Assembly: GCA_013115135.1 (NCBI GenBank)
Contig: JABANP010000447.1
Coordinates: 1 to 43,687 of the forward strand
Source of the DNA: Perkinsus olseni
Taxonomy: Eukaryota; Perkinsozoa; Perkinsida; Perkinsidae
Length of the DNA: 43,687 nucleotides
Direction: 5' to 3'
Under the pieces are notes generated by a model that saw nothing but the letters and a program-made list of their open reading frames with translations, was not told the origin of the DNA and searched no databases. Of the stretch, positions 42,113 to 43,687 are shown in pieces. Made by a program: the position numbers and the translations under genes. Every line of letters starts with the position of its first letter. Within the stretch, counting starts at the first letter, position 1.

Positions 42113-42750
42113 CTAGAGCCGATTAAAGTGCTAAGGCCCTCCAAGTTCCGAGTCCAAGTACTCGGTTACCGAGTTCCGAGCCTTGGAAATCCCATTCCGA
42201 GAGTCCATGGATTAAAGTGCGATCCCTCGGGAAAGCCGATTTCCCGAGGACTCTTCCCGAGAACTCGGACCGAGTCACTTTCCCCGAATTAAAGTGCTCA
42301 ACGGCATCCCGAGCTCGGTCTCGGAAAAATTCTCGATATTTAGGTGTTTCCCGAGTAATTCGGAAAGAGTGGAACGCCCCGAATCTTTGCGTGCGAGGAC
42401 TGTTTCTTCCTGTCGGGATTTCTTGGCGAATACTCGATGGTTTTCTAATCTCGCTAATAAGTGAGCGCTTATTGTTGGCGAGTGGTTTTGCGGGTTTTCC
42501 GAGCTCGGGTCCGGATTTCCGGGGGTCCAAAGACCCTGAAAACTTTTCGAACTTGGAACTCGGAATGCTCAGCACTTTAATCGACACTCGAGAAATTGCC
42601 TCACTCGGACCCGAGTAACACCATTTCCGAGCTCGGATAAAAGCTCGGATTTTCGAACGCACTTTAATTCATAGTTTTTATCCGAGCTCGGGAAAGCCGC
42701 TTTTCCGAGAACTTGGACTCGGAAATCAGAGCACTTTAATCGGCTCCTAG
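42113..42750. mobile_element. Fold-back element with ATTAAAGTGC sub-repeats
   Basis: The 638-bp unit starts CTAGAGCCGATTAAAGTGCT and ends AGCACTTTAATCGGCTCCTAG, long near-perfect terminal inverted repeats. The word ATTAAAGTGC recurs at 42122, 42211 and 42288 on the plus strand, and its complement at 42572, 42659 and 42731, at intervals of 72 to 89 bp. Between them lie CGAG/CTCGG-rich segments. No transposase is encoded. The 179-residue minus frame across it is a by-product of the repeats. Confidence 0.75.
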
Positions 42751-42900
42751 AGTGATAATTTGTGCACGGCAGTCACCAAGAGTGGTCCTGCGGAGGCGCG
42801 TGAGCCACCTCCCAACTGGCGCTCCTCTCAGCCTATCGGCGTGGGCGGGTCTGCGATAATCCGTGTTACCGGGCAACGCGGTCCGGAGGGTAACGGTTAC

Positions 42901-43095
42901 CCTCCGGAGCCAATTAAAGTGCTAAGCCTTTCCGGGTTCCAAGTCCACGGCGACAAATCCGGGTTCCACATCCAAGGGTCGGTTTTCCCACCCATGCTCC
43001 ATTAAAGTGATGCTACTCGGAAAGGTCGACTTTCTGGGCAAATTTTCCAAGACGTTTCCCCGGGCGAAATTTATCGAATTAAAGTAGCAATGTGG
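42901..43095. repeat. Second, direct copy of the ATTAAAGTG sub-repeat block
   Basis: ATTAAAGTGC at 42913, ATTAAAGTGA at 43001 and ATTAAAGTAG at 43078 repeat the 88/77-bp spacing of the left arm of the element at 42113. The first unit begins ATTAAAGTGCTAAG in both. No inverted right arm is seen before the transposase exon, so this copy appears truncated. Confidence 0.65.
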
Positions 43096-43235
43096 AAAAT
43101 GAACCCCAGCTTGGAAAAAGTTCGGTGCTTGGAAAACGCAACACCGCGCACGCTGCGTGCGGCATGCCTCAAACTCACACAATGTACTTATACTCGACTA
43201 ATAACATCTGACTACTAACTAATCAGAGGATACCT

Positions 43236-43270
43236 CTACTGCTCGGAGTTCTCGGATGAGGAGCCGAGAC

Positions 43271-43301
<31 letters not shown>

Positions 43302-43578
43302 TATATCGATGTCGGAATCTGGTTCCTCTTCTCTCTCGATGTTGTTGGCAATGAAGAAGTTGCGCAAGGATACACAAGCTCTAATGGCGTTACTAGTGAG
43401 CACCATCGAGTTCTCTCCTGTTAGCCTCGGCCCCCTGATGCGCAAGTCCTTCAGGCACCTGAATTGGCTCTTCAATACCCCTATGCATCGCTCAACGACA
43501 CTCCTCGTTCGTCGATGCCTCTCGTGGTCATCCTCTGATGGTGGCCTCTCGGCCACCATCAGAGGATTGACGAGAGCA
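43236..43578 (-). CDS. PIF/Harbinger-type transposase (HARBI1-like), last exon
   Basis: The minus-strand exon starts after a CCCTACCCTCAG acceptor and ends at TAG 43236-43238. It encodes ALVNPLMVAERPPSEDD, then RRTRSVVERCIGVLKSQFRC and ACVSLRNFFIANN, matching the C-terminal end of DDE superfamily 4 endonucleases (R.VVER.FG.LK.RF and the following AC.LHN). The last catalytic acid of this family normally lies just N-terminal to VVER; the E of VVER is present. An acidic tail with nine to ten Asp, encoded by a CAT/ATC trinucleotide tract at about 43272-43303, follows. The N-terminal exons lie beyond the right edge of the window. The protein cuts and moves Harbinger elements; whether this copy is active cannot be judged. 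Confidence 0.75.
43272..43303. repeat. Trinucleotide microsatellite (CAT/ATG)n
   Basis: About ten tandem ATC units encode the poly-Asp tail of the transposase on the minus strand. Such tracts vary in length between isolates. Confidence 0.85.
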
Positions 43579-43687
43579 CTGAGGGTAGGGGATAAGGTGA
43601 GTTAGTTATGAATAACATATCGTTGAGGGAGTAATTGTTGTCTGGGAGCGTGGTCATGCTGATAAGTGTCCGTTTCTGTTCAATTTT

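Noticed and set aside
42123..42662. A 179-residue open frame on the minus strand
   Set aside because: It lies wholly in the fold-back repeat array, its composition follows the repeat units and no start context or domain is visible.
1..43687. CRISPR arrays, prokaryotic operons or phage genes
   Set aside because: No regularly spaced direct repeats of that kind and no operon-like gene order; spliced genes and nuclear tRNAs show a eukaryotic genome.

Overview
The window is nuclear DNA of a compact, intron-rich protist. The best guess is an alveolate close to Perkinsus; this is inferred from gene style and no marker gene proves it. The evidence for a nuclear eukaryote is GT-AG introns in nearly every gene, three nuclear-type tRNA genes, an SSXT coactivator, an RS-domain protein, an ABHD17-like hydrolase, a Harbinger-type transposase and a very large membrane protein with ephrin-receptor-like (GCC2/GCC3) cysteine repeats. 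Many introns are only 41 to 51 nt long, so few genes show as one long reading frame. I rebuilt several exon chains by hand and checked their phases.

Left part, minus strand (0.65-5.4 kb): an Arg/Ser-rich nuclear protein, an ABHD17-like lipase or depalmitoylase with a complete catalytic triad and a myristoylation/palmitoylation N-terminus, tRNA-Pro(CGG), and a small SSXT (SS18/GIF) coactivator. One SSXT intron begins and ends with a CG-rich inverted repeat.

Plus strand (6.5-20 kb): tRNA-Ser(CGA), a PLAT-domain protein, a run of small multi-exon genes of unknown function, an intron-containing member of an unknown family (16.2-16.8 kb), a ten-exon glutathione S-transferase with tRNA-Lys(UUU) antisense in one intron (17.0-18.9 kb), and an intronless member of the unknown family (19.4-20.0 kb).

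Minus strand (20.5-24.9 kb): a long multi-exon gene of unknown function, one of whose introns consists mostly of an antisense, about 96% identical fragment of the 19.4-kb gene, and a putative N-acylated coiled-coil protein.

Right part: a small secreted protein (25.9 kb); a sparse, hairpin-containing stretch; a roughly 11.5-kb plus-strand gene (28.1-39.6 kb) with FN3-like domains, repeated Cys modules, GCC2/GCC3 repeats, a multi-pass membrane region and a cytoplasmic tail, in which about 0.4 kb of Cys-rich coding sequence reads on the opposite strand; a secreted Cys-rich peptide (40.8 kb); a fold-back repeat array (42.1-43.1 kb); and the last exon of a Harbinger transposase (43.2-43.6 kb).

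A dispersed family of small palindromic elements (five copies), a recurrent intron-associated 19-nt motif and tRNA-like intron relics suggest that small mobile sequences have shaped introns here.
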